Source of the DNA: DATACQ01 sp036555515
GTDB taxonomy: Bacteria; Desulfobacterota; Binatia; UBA9968
Length of the DNA: 64,000 nucleotides
Direction: 5' to 3'
NCBI GenBank assembly: GCA_036555515.1
Contig: DATBLC010000264.1
Coordinates: 33,007 to 97,006 of the forward strand
Shown one piece after another: positions 16,591 through 25,291 of this stretch. The number at the start of each line of letters is the position of its first letter. The first letter of the stretch is position 1. The position numbers and the translations under genes were made by a program. The notes under the pieces were generated by a model. That model saw nothing but the letters and a program-made list of their open reading frames with translations. It searched no databases and had not been told where the DNA came from.

Positions 16591-17349
16591 ATGGCCGACC
16601 TCATTGAGTACCGCAACGTCAGAAAAATTTACAATTCCGGTGCTGGTGAGATTGTCGCTCTGGAGGAATTTTCTCTCGATGTTGCCGATGGCGAATTTCT
16701 CGCTGTCGTCGGCCGGAGCGGCTGCGGCAAGACGACGCTGCTGAAACTGACTTCCGGTCTGCTCTCCGCCACTTCCGGCACCGTACGGGTAGCCGCAAAG
16801 CGGGTAACCGCGCCGCTGACTAACATCGGCGTCGTTTTCCAGGCGCCGGTTCTTTTGCCCTGGCGCAAAACACTCGATAACGTCCTGCTCCAGATCGAAG
16901 CGCGCAAGCTCGACGTCAACGGATACCGGCAAAGAGCGCTCGATCTTTTAGAGCTCACGGGCCTCAAGGGATTTGAAGATCGCTATCCGTCGGAGCTCTC
17001 CGGCGGCATGCAGCAGAGAGTCTCCATTAGCCGGGCATTGGTGCACGACCCGCCCTTATTATTGATGGATGAACCCTTCGGCGCGCTGGATGCCATCACC
17101 CGCGATGAAATGAATCTGGAGCTGCAACGCATCTGGGGCGAGGCGAAAAAGACCGTTGTGTTCATCACCCACAGCATTCCCGAAGCGGTCTTTCTCGGCG
17201 ACCGAGTCGTCGTCATGACGCCACGGCCAGGCAAAATCGCCGAAATCGTGCCCCTCGATCTTCCGCGCCCGCGCCGCACCGCCATGCGCGATGATCCGAA
17301 GTTTATTGGCTACGTGAGAAGGATTCGCGAACGACTAGGCGTGCAATAG
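16591..17349 (+). CDS. ABC transporter ATP-binding protein, SsuB/TauB family
   Basis: The 252-residue ATPase has Walker A VVGRSGCGKTT, Q-loop VFQAPVLLPW, signature LSGGMQQRVSISRAL, Walker B LLLMDEPFGALD and the H-loop VFITHSIPEAVFLGDRVVVM. The Q-loop followed by LLPWRKTLDNV is characteristic of nitrate/sulfonate/taurine-type importers. It is 91 bp downstream of the binding protein on the same strand. Its stop is only 7 bp from the convergent stop of the molybdenum hydroxylase large subunit. Confidence 0.92.
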   Translation: MADLIEYRNVRKIYNSGAGEIVALEEFSLDVADGEFLAVVGRSGCGKTTLLKLTSGLLSATSGTVRVAAKRVTAPLTNIGVVFQAPVLLPWRKTLDNVLLQIEARKLDVNGYRQRALDLLELTGLKGFEDRYPSELSGGMQQRVSISRALVHDPPLLLMDEPFGALDAITRDEMNLELQRIWGEAKKTVVFITHSIPEAVFLGDRVVVMTPRPGKIAEIVPLDLPRPRRTAMRDDPKFIGYVRRIRERLGVQ

Positions 17350-17356
17350 TGAACGT

Positions 17357-19693
17357 CTAGCGGGCGCGGCCGCTGATCCATGCCCGGATGCGGTCCGGCG
17401 TGAGAGGTAAGTTTTTGACTTGAATGGAATAATCAGCGAGCGCATTCGACAGCGCGTTGGCCAGCGCCGCGCCGGTGCCGACGATGCCGCCTTCCCCCGC
17501 GCCTTTCACCCCCAGCGGGTTTAGCGGCGAGGGCGCTTCTTCGAGGGTCACGCTGCCGATATCCGGGACGTCTGTACTGATAGGTAATAGATAGTCCATC
17601 AAACTCCCGGTGAGCAGTTGGCCATTCTCGTCATAGATCAGCTCTTCTAACATCGTACCGCCGATGCCTTGCACCGCCGAGCCCACGGTTTGCCCATGGA
17701 TGAGCAGCGGATTGATAGCGCGCCCGACATCCTCCACAACCAGATACTTGAGCACTTCCATCATGCCGGTCTCGGCATCCACGGCCACATGGGCCAAATG
17801 AACGCCGTACGAATAGGTCATCTGGCTCGAATGGAAGTAGGCGGTCTCTTCCAACTCCGGAAAGCCCTCATTGAGGCTTCCAGAGTGGCGCACCGTGGAG
17901 ACCAACTCATCGAGACCCAATGGCGCCGCTTCAGTATTCAGTCGGAAGATCTTGCCGTCGCGCAGGTCCAGGGCAATGGCATCGACTCCGAGATGTCGCG
18001 CCGCGACGTTGAGCAGCTTTTGCTTGAGTTGTTTTCCCGCAAGATGAACCGCGCTGCCGCACATGACCGTGCCGCGGCTGGCGAACGTGCCCCAGCCAAA
18101 GGGCGTCGTATCGGTGTTGCCATGATAAACCGTGATCCAATCCATCGGCACGCCCAGGGCGTCGGCGCAGATTTGTGCCATGCCTGTCTCATGGCCCTGG
18201 CCTAACATCGAAATACTCAAATACACGGCGACGTCGTTGCGGTCGCCGATGACGATGCGCGCGCCCTCGTACGGTTCGAGGCCGCCGGTGTTCTTAACGA
18301 AGCAGGCGATGCCGGTGCCGTAGTAGCGGCCGTCTTTTAGTTGGCCCTGCAGCGGCCTCAATTTATCGTATTCAAACTCCGCAAGTCCGCGCCGGAGGGC
18401 ACTCGGGTAGTTGCCGCTATCGAGGACCGTCGGCGCCGAGCCGGGCCGCGTGACGCCCACGGTATAAGGAATTTCCTCCGGACGTATAAGATTCCTAAAG
18501 CGTAGCTCCACTGGATCGATACCCAAGTCCTTTGCCATCAGGTCGAGCATCCGTTCGCGATAGAAACAGGACTCATAGCGTCCCGGCGCGCGGAAGGTTC
18601 CGAGGCCGGTCTTGTTGGTGACCACCAGATGAATCTTCGCCTGATAGTTCGGGATACGATACGGCCCCGTGAGTAATGCCGCGGTTGAGCAGGGCACGAG
18701 CCCGCCATGAGTCCGCACATAGGCGCCCATGTCGCCGTAAATGGCCGCGCGAAACGCAAGTATTGTTCCATCCTTGCGCGCCGCCACTTCGAGCTGGCAG
18801 CGGTTTTCCCGCGAATGATTCGCCGCCATCAGATGTTCGCGCCGATCTTCGATCCACTTTACCGGCTGTCCGAGTTTGACCGAAGCAAAGGGAATTAAGA
18901 AATCTTCCGGGTAGAGCTCACCGCGTATGCCGAATCCGGCGCCAACGTCGTTTTCAATGAAATGAAGTTTGCGCTCCGGCAGTTTGAGAAACGCCGCGAT
19001 GGTCTGGCGGTTGAGATGGGGCAGCTTGGTGACGCCCCAGACCGTCAGTTCCCCTTTGCCGCTGTCGAATGCAGCCACGAAGCCGCGCGTCTCCAGCGGA
19101 TTGCCGGTGAAGCGATGGACGCGAAATTCCTCGCGCCGGGTGTACTCGGCTACTTGAAACGCTCGATCCGCATCGCCGATGGAAAATTCATGAACGGCGG
19201 CGACATTCGTGCCGGCGGCTTCATCGACCAAGATTTCATTTTTCATCGCCTCGAAGACATCGATAACTGCGGGCAGATCCTCATATTCGACCTCGATGGC
19301 GTCGATGGCATCTTCCGCGAGGTAGCGGCTCTCGGCCACGGCCAGGGCCACCGGTTCGCCGACATATCGGACTTTTCCACGAGCCAGCAGCGGTTGCAGG
19401 TGGCGTTCCAAGCCGGGAAGCTGATACATCCGAATCGGCACTGGCACCGCCAGTTCGCCGAGGTCGTCAAAGGTGAAAATTTTCACCACGCCCGGAATGC
19501 GCAGAGCCTTCGATGTCTCGATCGCACGAATCCGCGCATGGCCGCGCGGGCTGCGCAGCACCGCCGCATGGAGCATGTTGGGAAGTTTGATGTCGTCGAC
19601 GTAGGTTGCGCGCCCGGTGAGAAAGCGAAAGTCTTCGCGCCGCTTGATCGGCGCGCCGATATAAGTTTGCGTTGCTCGATTCGCGGTTTCCAT
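17357..19693 (-). CDS. Xanthine oxidase-family molybdenum hydroxylase, large (Mo-binding) subunit
   Basis: The 778-residue subunit matches CoxL/XdhB-type Mo subunits. The start (IGAPIKRREDFRFLTGRATYVDDI) is typical, the molybdopterin region has GQGHETGMAQICADALGVP, and the C-terminus holds GVKGAGEGGIVGTGAAL with the catalytic glutamate. The active-site loop reads LGTFRAPGRYESCFYRERMLD. It lacks both the CO dehydrogenase loop AYRCSFR and the form II loop AYRGAGR, so it is not CO dehydrogenase. The substrate is probably an N-heterocycle, aldehyde or similar molecule hydroxylated with water. Gene order is FAD subunit, Fe-S subunit, Mo subunit; the start directly abuts the end of the Fe-S subunit gene. 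Confidence 0.92.
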   Translation of the reverse strand: METANRATQTYIGAPIKRREDFRFLTGRATYVDDIKLPNMLHAAVLRSPRGHARIRAIETSKALRIPGVVKIFTFDDLGELAVPVPIRMYQLPGLERHLQPLLARGKVRYVGEPVALAVAESRYLAEDAIDAIEVEYEDLPAVIDVFEAMKNEILVDEAAGTNVAAVHEFSIGDADRAFQVAEYTRREEFRVHRFTGNPLETRGFVAAFDSGKGELTVWGVTKLPHLNRQTIAAFLKLPERKLHFIENDVGAGFGIRGELYPEDFLIPFASVKLGQPVKWIEDRREHLMAANHSRENRCQLEVAARKDGTILAFRAAIYGDMGAYVRTHGGLVPCSTAALLTGPYRIPNYQAKIHLVVTNKTGLGTFRAPGRYESCFYRERMLDLMAKDLGIDPVELRFRNLIRPEEIPYTVGVTRPGSAPTVLDSGNYPSALRRGLAEFEYDKLRPLQGQLKDGRYYGTGIACFVKNTGGLEPYEGARIVIGDRNDVAVYLSISMLGQGHETGMAQICADALGVPMDWITVYHGNTDTTPFGWGTFASRGTVMCGSAVHLAGKQLKQKLLNVAARHLGVDAIALDLRDGKIFRLNTEAAPLGLDELVSTVRHSGSLNEGFPELEETAYFHSSQMTYSYGVHLAHVAVDAETGMMEVLKYLVVEDVGRAINPLLIHGQTVGSAVQGIGGTMLEELIYDENGQLLTGSLMDYLLPISTDVPDIGSVTLEEAPSPLNPLGVKGAGEGGIVGTGAALANALSNALADYSIQVKNLPLTPDRIRAWISGRAR

Positions 19694-20191
19694 TTATTTT
19701 GCAGGCTCCTTGCCGCTGCCGCGCAACTGCGTCGCCGCCTGCACGACCGCGTCGACGATCGGTTGATAGCCAGTGCAGCGGCAGATGTTTCCGGAAATGG
19801 CTTCGCGCGCTTGCGCTCGCGTCGGCGCCGGATTCTCTTTCAGAAACGCCACGACCGTCATAAGAAAACCCGGCGTACAAAAGCCGCACTGTAGCGCATG
19901 CCGATCATTGAAGGCCCTTTGCAGAGGGTGTAGCTCGCTTCCGTGGGCCAGCCCCTCGACGGTTTCCAGGCGGGCGCCGTCGGCTTGCACCGCGAGCATC
20001 AGGCAGGAACGCACCGCTTCGCCGTTCATGAGAATCGTGCAGGCGCCGCATACTCCATGTTCGCAGCCCAAATGGGTACCCGTGAGATCCAGCTCCTGGC
20101 GGATAAAATCCGCGAGCGTCATTCTCACTTCAACGAGCCGCTCATAAGCCCGCCCGTTGACCGTCACTTTAATAACTTGCTTGCTGCTCAT
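19694..20191 (-). CDS. (2Fe-2S) subunit of molybdenum hydroxylase
   Basis: This 165-residue protein is the small electron-transfer subunit. An N-terminal plant ferredoxin-type 2Fe-2S site is visible as CEHGVCGACTILMNG (C-X4-C-X2-C). The C-terminal helical 2Fe-2S site is CGFCTPGF followed by CRCTGYQPIV. Together they pass electrons from the Mo centre to the FAD subunit. Its stop directly adjoins the start of the Mo subunit and it lies 38 bp after the FAD subunit, so all three are one transcription unit. Confidence 0.95.
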   Translation of the reverse strand: MSSKQVIKVTVNGRAYERLVEVRMTLADFIRQELDLTGTHLGCEHGVCGACTILMNGEAVRSCLMLAVQADGARLETVEGLAHGSELHPLQRAFNDRHALQCGFCTPGFLMTVVAFLKENPAPTRAQAREAISGNICRCTGYQPIVDAVVQAATQLRGSGKEPAK

Positions 20192-20229
20192 TGTTTGGTT
20201 GGTTCAACGTGCTCGGCGCAATACTTGAA

Positions 20230-21099
20230 TCATCCGGGCCTCGCCAGCGCTGACTGCAACGCGCGGCGCGCCAACACGCCGCCCACTTCCTTCCGATAAG
20301 CGGCCGAGGCATGAACATCCGAGTCGGGTTCGAGTTCTTGTGCAATCGCCTGGGTGAGCGCGCGCAGCACGCTCTGGTCGAAGGGGCGTCCTTTCAAGAT
20401 CGCGCCAGCGCTTTCCATCCGTTGAGGTTTGCCGCCGACGCCGAACATGACAATGGCGATATCCCGTAGGCTCCCCCCGTCATTTAGCTCCGCGCAGAGC
20501 GCCACGCCCACCAAGGCAAAATCGCCTTTGCGCCGGGCGATCTCATCGATAGCCCAAACCGTCCCGCCGCGCCATTGGGGCACGCGAATTTCCGTCAGCA
20601 ATTCCCCCGGCTCAATGGCCGTCGCCAGGTAACCGAGAAAAAAATCCGCCGCAGCAACAAGGCGTGTACTACCCTTGCGCGCCAGTGCAAACTCGCAGCC
20701 GAGAAGCAAACTCACGGCTGGAAGCTCAGCAGCCGGATCGGCGTGGGCGATGCTCCCGCCGATGGTGCCGCGGTTACGGATCTGAAAGTGGCCGATCAGG
20801 GGCAGGGCCGCAGCCAGCAACGGACTCCTTTCTCTCACCAGCGCCGATTTCTCCACTGTGCGCTGGCGCGCCAACGCACCGATGGCAAGGCCGCCGGCGG
20901 CGGTTGTCGTTATCTCGTCAAGACCGCTGACGCGGTTGATATCGACAATGACCTTGGGGCGAGCCAGGCGCAAGTTCATGAGCGGCATCAAACTCTGCCC
21001 GCCGGCGAGAAGCTTTGCCTCGTCGCCATACTCGTGAAGCAATTCCAGCGCTTCATCGAGTGTTGCCGGCGCGAAATATTCGAATGGTGCGGGTTTCAT
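20230..21099 (-). CDS. FAD-binding subunit of molybdenum hydroxylase
   Basis: The 289-residue subunit has both FAD-binding motifs of the CoxM/xanthine dehydrogenase medium chain: AGGQSLMPLMNLRLARP near residues 32-48 and TIGGSIAHADPAAELP in the middle. The C-terminal CO_deh_flav_C part includes RRKGDFALVGVAL. It is the first gene of the minus-strand hydroxylase operon and is divergent from the binding-protein gene at 21283. The 183-bp gap contains a small perfect hairpin (TACCGC-TT-GCGGTA near 21199), a possible operator. Confidence 0.94.
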   Translation of the reverse strand: MKPAPFEYFAPATLDEALELLHEYGDEAKLLAGGQSLMPLMNLRLARPKVIVDINRVSGLDEITTTAAGGLAIGALARQRTVEKSALVRERSPLLAAALPLIGHFQIRNRGTIGGSIAHADPAAELPAVSLLLGCEFALARKGSTRLVAAADFFLGYLATAIEPGELLTEIRVPQWRGGTVWAIDEIARRKGDFALVGVALCAELNDGGSLRDIAIVMFGVGGKPQRMESAGAILKGRPFDQSVLRALTQAIAQELEPDSDVHASAAYRKEVGGVLARRALQSALARPG

Positions 21100-21282
21100 G
21101 GCAATAATGTTCCGCTAACAAATAGCGCCGCGATTTGTCAAGCGTAGGGAAGTGATCGAACCTTGGTGAAATAAGGCTGGACTTATTCTACCGCTTGCGG
21201 TAATCGGGGTTTAATTCGACTGCCCGAATCCCAATTGCCTTAGTAGGTCGGAGCGAAATCCAAATGGGAAACTGAGGTGTCC

Positions 21283-22278
21283 ATGAAAAGGCGGATAATC
21301 CTGCTCGCGCCGATAGTTTTGTTGCTGTTTGCTCAAACTTCCGCATCTGGCGCGGATACGCCGCTCAAAATAATCAACGTCGCGGTGCCGGCGGTCTCTT
21401 TGCTACAAGCGCCGCTGTTCGTGGCCATGGATGCCGGAGCGTTCAAGAAATATGGCATGGAAGTGCGCTACATCCGCACCGGCGCCCGGACCATCCAGGC
21501 ATTGGTCGGTGGCTCCGTTCAGTTCGCCCAGGGTGTGTCCAGCCGGACGGTCCCCTCCGCGGTTCTCGGCGGCGCCGACGTGGTATTGATCGCAAACTTC
21601 AGCGACAAGCTTTTATTCACCATGCACAGCGCTCCCGAAATCAAATCCGTCCAAGACTTGAAAGGAAGAGTCGTCGGGGTCTCCGGCATCGGCGGCACCA
21701 CCGACTTCGCCACCCGGCTAGCGCTCCGAGAAGTTGGGCTCATCCCGGACAAGGACGTATTGATCCGCGGCGTGGGCGGAGTTCCTGAGACCGTAGCGGC
21801 CCTGCAAGCCAAGATTATTCAGGCGGGCACCCTTTCCCCGCCGTCGTCTTTCGTCGCGCAAAAAGCGGGGTTCAAGATGTTGTTCGATATGACGAGCTTG
21901 GGAATCGACTATGTCTCCTCCGGGCTAGGGGTTAAAAAATCGTCGATCGCGTCGAATCGAGATCAGGTAAAGCAGTTCCTCATGGCGATGATCGAAGGGG
22001 CGAAAGTCTTGACGACGGACGAAGAGTTCGCCATCCGGGTCCTGATCAAGCATACGCGGATCACGGACCGCGAGCTCCTGAAACAGAGCTACCATTACAT
22101 CAGGCCGTACGTCCTAAAGGCCCCCTATCCATCCCTGAGAGCAATCAAAGATACTCTGGATGCCCTTGCCGCAGAGCTTCCCAAAGCTAAAGACGCCGAT
22201 CCCAGAGAGTTCGTCGATACGTCGGTTGTCAAAGAGATCGAGGCGAGCGGCTATATCGATAAGGTCTACGGCAAATAA
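21283..22278 (+). CDS. NMT1/TAXI-like substrate-binding protein (orphan)
   Basis: The 331-residue product has a signal peptide (RRIILLAPIVLLLFAQTSASGA) and a binding-protein core: VPAVSLLQAPLFVAMDAGAFKK, then LVGGSVQFAQG and LKGRVVGVSGIGGTTDFATR. ATG 21283 has GAGG five bases upstream; GTG 21277 is the alternative. No permease or ATPase follows; the next gene is an amidohydrolase. It may use the transporter at 14688-17349 or deliver ligand to another system. Such binding protein-amidohydrolase pairs suggest uptake and hydrolysis of one compound class, but the ligand is unknown. Confidence 0.87.
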   Translation: MKRRIILLAPIVLLLFAQTSASGADTPLKIINVAVPAVSLLQAPLFVAMDAGAFKKYGMEVRYIRTGARTIQALVGGSVQFAQGVSSRTVPSAVLGGADVVLIANFSDKLLFTMHSAPEIKSVQDLKGRVVGVSGIGGTTDFATRLALREVGLIPDKDVLIRGVGGVPETVAALQAKIIQAGTLSPPSSFVAQKAGFKMLFDMTSLGIDYVSSGLGVKKSSIASNRDQVKQFLMAMIEGAKVLTTDEEFAIRVLIKHTRITDRELLKQSYHYIRPYVLKAPYPSLRAIKDTLDALAAELPKAKDADPREFVDTSVVKEIEASGYIDKVYGK

Positions 22279-22429
22279 GCGGTTAGAAGCTTTGGATTAC
22301 CAGTTTTCAATCAGTCATTCTGAACGGAGCATTGTGTAATGAAGAATCCGCGCACCGTTCTATATCAGGATGACACCAAAAGATTCGCGCGGCTATACAT
22401 TGCAGTCTATTTGTCGAGAGGAGAAAGTC

Positions 22430-23581
22430 ATGGAATATCGGTTCATTTCCGCTGACGACCACATCGACCTCCGTTGGTTGCCGAGCAATCTGTGGACCGA
22501 GCGGCTGCCTAGCAGACTACGGGACCGTGGCCCGCGCGTTGTCGAGAAAGAAGATGGCGCGTACTGGACCTGGGAAGGCCAGACCCATAGCCCGCATGGC
22601 TACTACACCGCCGCGCAGGGGAGCGGCGCGATGTGGGCCATCGAGCGCGGCGGCGTAATGCGCAAAGGTGAGCTGCGTCCGACGACGGCCGGCCTTCGCC
22701 TGGCCGACATGGATCGCGACGGCGCCGAGTCCTCGGTCATGTACGGTCCCACCGATCCGATGCCGATTGCCGACCCCGAGCTCAGACGGCTTTGCTATGA
22801 AGCTTATAACGATTGGTTGATCGACTTCTGCGCGGCCAAGCCGGAGCGCTTGATCGGCGTTGCCCAACTCTCGATGGAGGACGCCGAGGGTGCGTGCGGC
22901 GAGCTTGCGCGTCTCGCAAGACGCGGACGTCTGCGTCACGTCAATATTCTAGCCTCGCGGGCAACGCCCCCGGTTTACGACGACGCCTGGGAACCCTTTT
23001 GGGCGCTGGCGGAGGAAGTGAGCATACCGGTTGGCTTTCATCTCGCGGTCTTGGTGAAAAGGACACGGTTAGACGAGAAAGAACGTAAGGCGAAAAATCT
23101 CGCCGTCTCTGTGGCTTCTCGTTTCGCTCAAGAACCGCCGGGCGTTCAACTTCTCGAACCGATCACCGGCCTCATGTTTACCGGCGTGCTTGATCGCCAT
23201 CCGCGCCTCAAGATCGTCATGGCCGAGGCCGGCCTGGCGTGGATACCGAGCATGATCCAGGGCCTCGACATTTGGTACCAGCGCACTAAAGACGGCCGCA
23301 GGCTGACCGGCGACGGCCAGATCAGTCTTCCCAAAATGCTCCCTAGCGAATACTTCCATCGCCAGATCTGGATCAGCTTCGTTGACGAACCTCTTGGTGT
23401 GAAGATGGTAGGCAGTATTCTCGACATAGACAAGGTAATGTTTGGCTCCGACTACCCCCACCCCGCAAGCACCTGGCCAAACTCGCAGCAAGTCATCGGC
23501 GAACAGTGGCAAGGGGTATCGCCGGTCGTCAGGCAAAAAATTACCCGCGACAACGCTCGCGCGCTGTTTGGCATAGAGTGA
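22430..23581 (+). CDS. Amidohydrolase family 2 (PF04909-type) metal-dependent hydrolase
   Basis: The 383-residue product starts FISADDHIDLRW, the D-x-H metal-binding entry of the family. It has a middle histidine segment (IPVGFHLAVLVKR), the LKIVMAEAGLAWIPSMI block and the terminal MFGSDYPHPASTWPNS with the metal-binding aspartate. These are the landmarks of the amidohydrolase_2/ACMSD-like group, which includes decarboxylases and hydrolases of aromatic acids. AGGAG precedes ATG 22430. It follows the binding protein after 151 bp. The reaction cannot be assigned from sequence. Confidence 0.88.
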   Translation: MEYRFISADDHIDLRWLPSNLWTERLPSRLRDRGPRVVEKEDGAYWTWEGQTHSPHGYYTAAQGSGAMWAIERGGVMRKGELRPTTAGLRLADMDRDGAESSVMYGPTDPMPIADPELRRLCYEAYNDWLIDFCAAKPERLIGVAQLSMEDAEGACGELARLARRGRLRHVNILASRATPPVYDDAWEPFWALAEEVSIPVGFHLAVLVKRTRLDEKERKAKNLAVSVASRFAQEPPGVQLLEPITGLMFTGVLDRHPRLKIVMAEAGLAWIPSMIQGLDIWYQRTKDGRRLTGDGQISLPKMLPSEYFHRQIWISFVDEPLGVKMVGSILDIDKVMFGSDYPHPASTWPNSQQVIGEQWQGVSPVVRQKITRDNARALFGIE

Positions 23582-23675
23582 CGGATTCGTTAGCCCGCTG
23601 GAATTGGCATAAACGCGGGAGCCCCCCAGCTCCCTGCCGCCATACATCGAAGAAAATTGTCCGGCGCCTTGGCAT

Positions 23676-23950
23676 GAGTCCGGATGCCACAGTTGCGCGC
23701 AGCAGAAGGCGCGAGGCGGAACCCTTCCGTAGCAAAGTCTCAGCCGAAGGCTGATCCGCCTGTGGCGGAGATGCCGTCTGCCTTTGAGCAGACATCGATC
23801 AGCGGTGCTTGGATGGAACGTTAAAGCTCGTGACAGCGAAGTGCGTAAGCGCGAAATGACTTTGAAACTTCACAGTTGGACGCCTTTGCTACTCCAGGGT
23901 TCCCCTCGCTTACGGGGTCCTCAGTTCAACTGCAAAATCCGAGATGAGCA
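23676..23950 (-). mobile_element. Diverged copy of a MITE-like element
   Basis: This gene-free stretch matches, in the opposite orientation, the 248-bp element at 48401-48648 over nearly its whole length. Shared blocks include CCCTTCCGTAGCAAAGTC, TGAGCAGACATCGA and TTGGACGCCT versus CTGGACGCCT. Its ends are decayed (CCGGATGCCACAGTTGCGC on the left, AACTGCAAAATCCG on the right), so the copy is older. A 30-bp twin hairpin (23740-23769) is inserted relative to the other copy. No transposase is encoded; the substitutions between copies do not favour any reading frame. Confidence 0.75.
23740..23769. repeat. 30-bp twin-hairpin element inside the MITE copy
   Basis: Two adjacent perfect 15-bp hairpins, TCAGCC-gaa-GGCTGA and TCCGCC-tgt-GGCGGA. 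The same element lies in reverse orientation at 28209-28238 with identical stems and different loops. It is absent from the corresponding place of the MITE copy at 48401-48648, so it looks like a precise insertion. Confidence 0.8.
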
Positions 23951-23996
23951 TGCGAGGCTCTCCTCAGTCACCGCAACGGCAGCCCTTAATTTGCTC

Positions 23997-24938
23997 TTAA
24001 TTTTTTCCGCGCGGACGAAATAATTCAACGAGCTTTCGTCGAACCATCGGCTCGCCTCCTGGAAGGAGGTCGAACTTCGTCGTGTTATCGATCCGTTGTA
24101 ATATCTTTCGACCTTCGTCGTCCTGATCCATGGATAGCAAAATCTCTTTAAGCCGCTTTGTTACCGCCGGCGGCAAGTCCTTGCGAACCGAAACGAGGTG
24201 GCGCGGAAAGGGTTCCGTTTCTGCTAGAATAGCGATGTCGGATCGTATCTTCTCGTCAAGCGTGGCATGGTCGTCGCTGCTAACCGCTCCGGCCGCCACC
24301 CTTTTTGCAAGAACCAAACTGACGACGTTGCGATCGGTGGAGCCAAAGACGTAGCCAACTTCACCGGGAGAAACTTTCGCTGCCAAGTCGGACTTCTCCT
24401 TCAGCCTGAATCCCTTCTTTAGAAGCATGACCTTTGGCAGAAAATAGCCCGACGTCGATCCCCGATCCTCGAATGCGATCATCTTGCCGCGAAAATCTTC
24501 AAGACGAGAAACGCCGCTATCCCTTTTCGTAAAAATTAGGCTTCGATACTCGGCCAGCCCTCCCTTCCAACGTCGGAGGATCAAAACGGCGGCACCCTGC
24601 TTATTGATAAGGTAGGTGGGATAAGGGCTTTCCATGTAGAAATCGACCTTTTTCTCTTCGAGCAATTTGGCCAACTGTAACGGCCCAGAAGCTACAACCA
24701 CTCTTCCTTCGGTTGCGGTCGCCGACGAAAGCCTTTTCGCCGCATAGCGCGCGAATTCTCGAAAATGTTCTTCAATCTCTTTCTGAGAGGTTTCGGAGAC
24801 GAGCCCTAACGATATCGCATCGCTCTTTGCCGTGCCTGCCCTTTGCGCCGCGATGGGAGCGCCTGGCCGCAAGGCAAGAAAGAGCGCGGCGAACGCGAAG
24901 ATGAGCCAAATGTGACGCCTCCATCGGTTCATAATCAA
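23997..24938 (-). CDS. PhnD-like phosphate/phosphonate-type ABC substrate-binding protein (orphan)
   Basis: The 313-residue product begins with a basic N-terminus and a hydrophobic signal (IWLIFAFAALFLALRPGAPIAAQ). The mature part has the PhnD/periplasmic-binding-like II pattern: ISLGLVSETSQKEIEEHFREFARYAAKRL, LAKLLEEKKVDFYMESPYPTYLI, LEDFRGKMIAFEDRGSTSGYFLPKVML and GYVFGSTDRNVVSLV. The S-T-S-G-Y-F-L-P segment is the usual ligand-loop region. No phn permease or ATPase genes are adjacent. Related lone PhnD-like proteins can act as sensor inputs or accessory binding proteins. The ligand is undetermined. Confidence 0.85.
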   Translation of the reverse strand: MIMNRWRRHIWLIFAFAALFLALRPGAPIAAQRAGTAKSDAISLGLVSETSQKEIEEHFREFARYAAKRLSSATATEGRVVVASGPLQLAKLLEEKKVDFYMESPYPTYLINKQGAAVLILRRWKGGLAEYRSLIFTKRDSGVSRLEDFRGKMIAFEDRGSTSGYFLPKVMLLKKGFRLKEKSDLAAKVSPGEVGYVFGSTDRNVVSLVLAKRVAAGAVSSDDHATLDEKIRSDIAILAETEPFPRHLVSVRKDLPPAVTKRLKEILLSMDQDDEGRKILQRIDNTTKFDLLPGGEPMVRRKLVELFRPRGKN

Positions 24939-25291
24939 TTCATTCCGGCCAAGTCGCTCGCATTGAGACGGATAACAACCACGGCCATTTATAGTATAAG
25001 CACAACAACCCTAGCAACAATAAAAACTTTCCCGACGCATATTGGGGCCGCGGGTACCTGATTCAGAAGTTACGGCACTAGCGTGGTGGCCCAGAAATTC
25101 GCTGAAAAAGTCCAATCGACGGCACCGGCCGAAGTGAACTCAAATCCCCCCTTTGTCCCCGGTCCGTACACACCTTTTTCAAAGGGGGAATTTCTCTCTA
25201 GGATATCCCCTATTGGGAAAAGAGGGAGGAAGGGGAGATTTTTCAGACGGAATGACGCCGGACTTATACATCGAACTTCTGGGACATGATA
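24939..25291. other. Intergenic region with C/G-tract inverted repeat, no gene seen
   Basis: These 353 bp separate the PhnD-like gene from the FAH-family gene. I see no coding frame with a ribosome site. At 25144-25234 there are C-rich tracts (AAATCCCCCCTTTGT) facing G-rich ones (CAAAGGGGGAATT, GGAAGGGGAGATTTTTC), an imperfect palindrome of the CCCCCTTT/AAAGGGGG kind found dispersed in many bacterial genomes. Confidence 0.6.

Noticed and set aside
17357..21099. Carbon monoxide dehydrogenase (coxMSL)
   Set aside because: Subunit order and folds match, but the active-site loop is TFRAPGR, without the AYRCSFR motif needed for CO oxidation.
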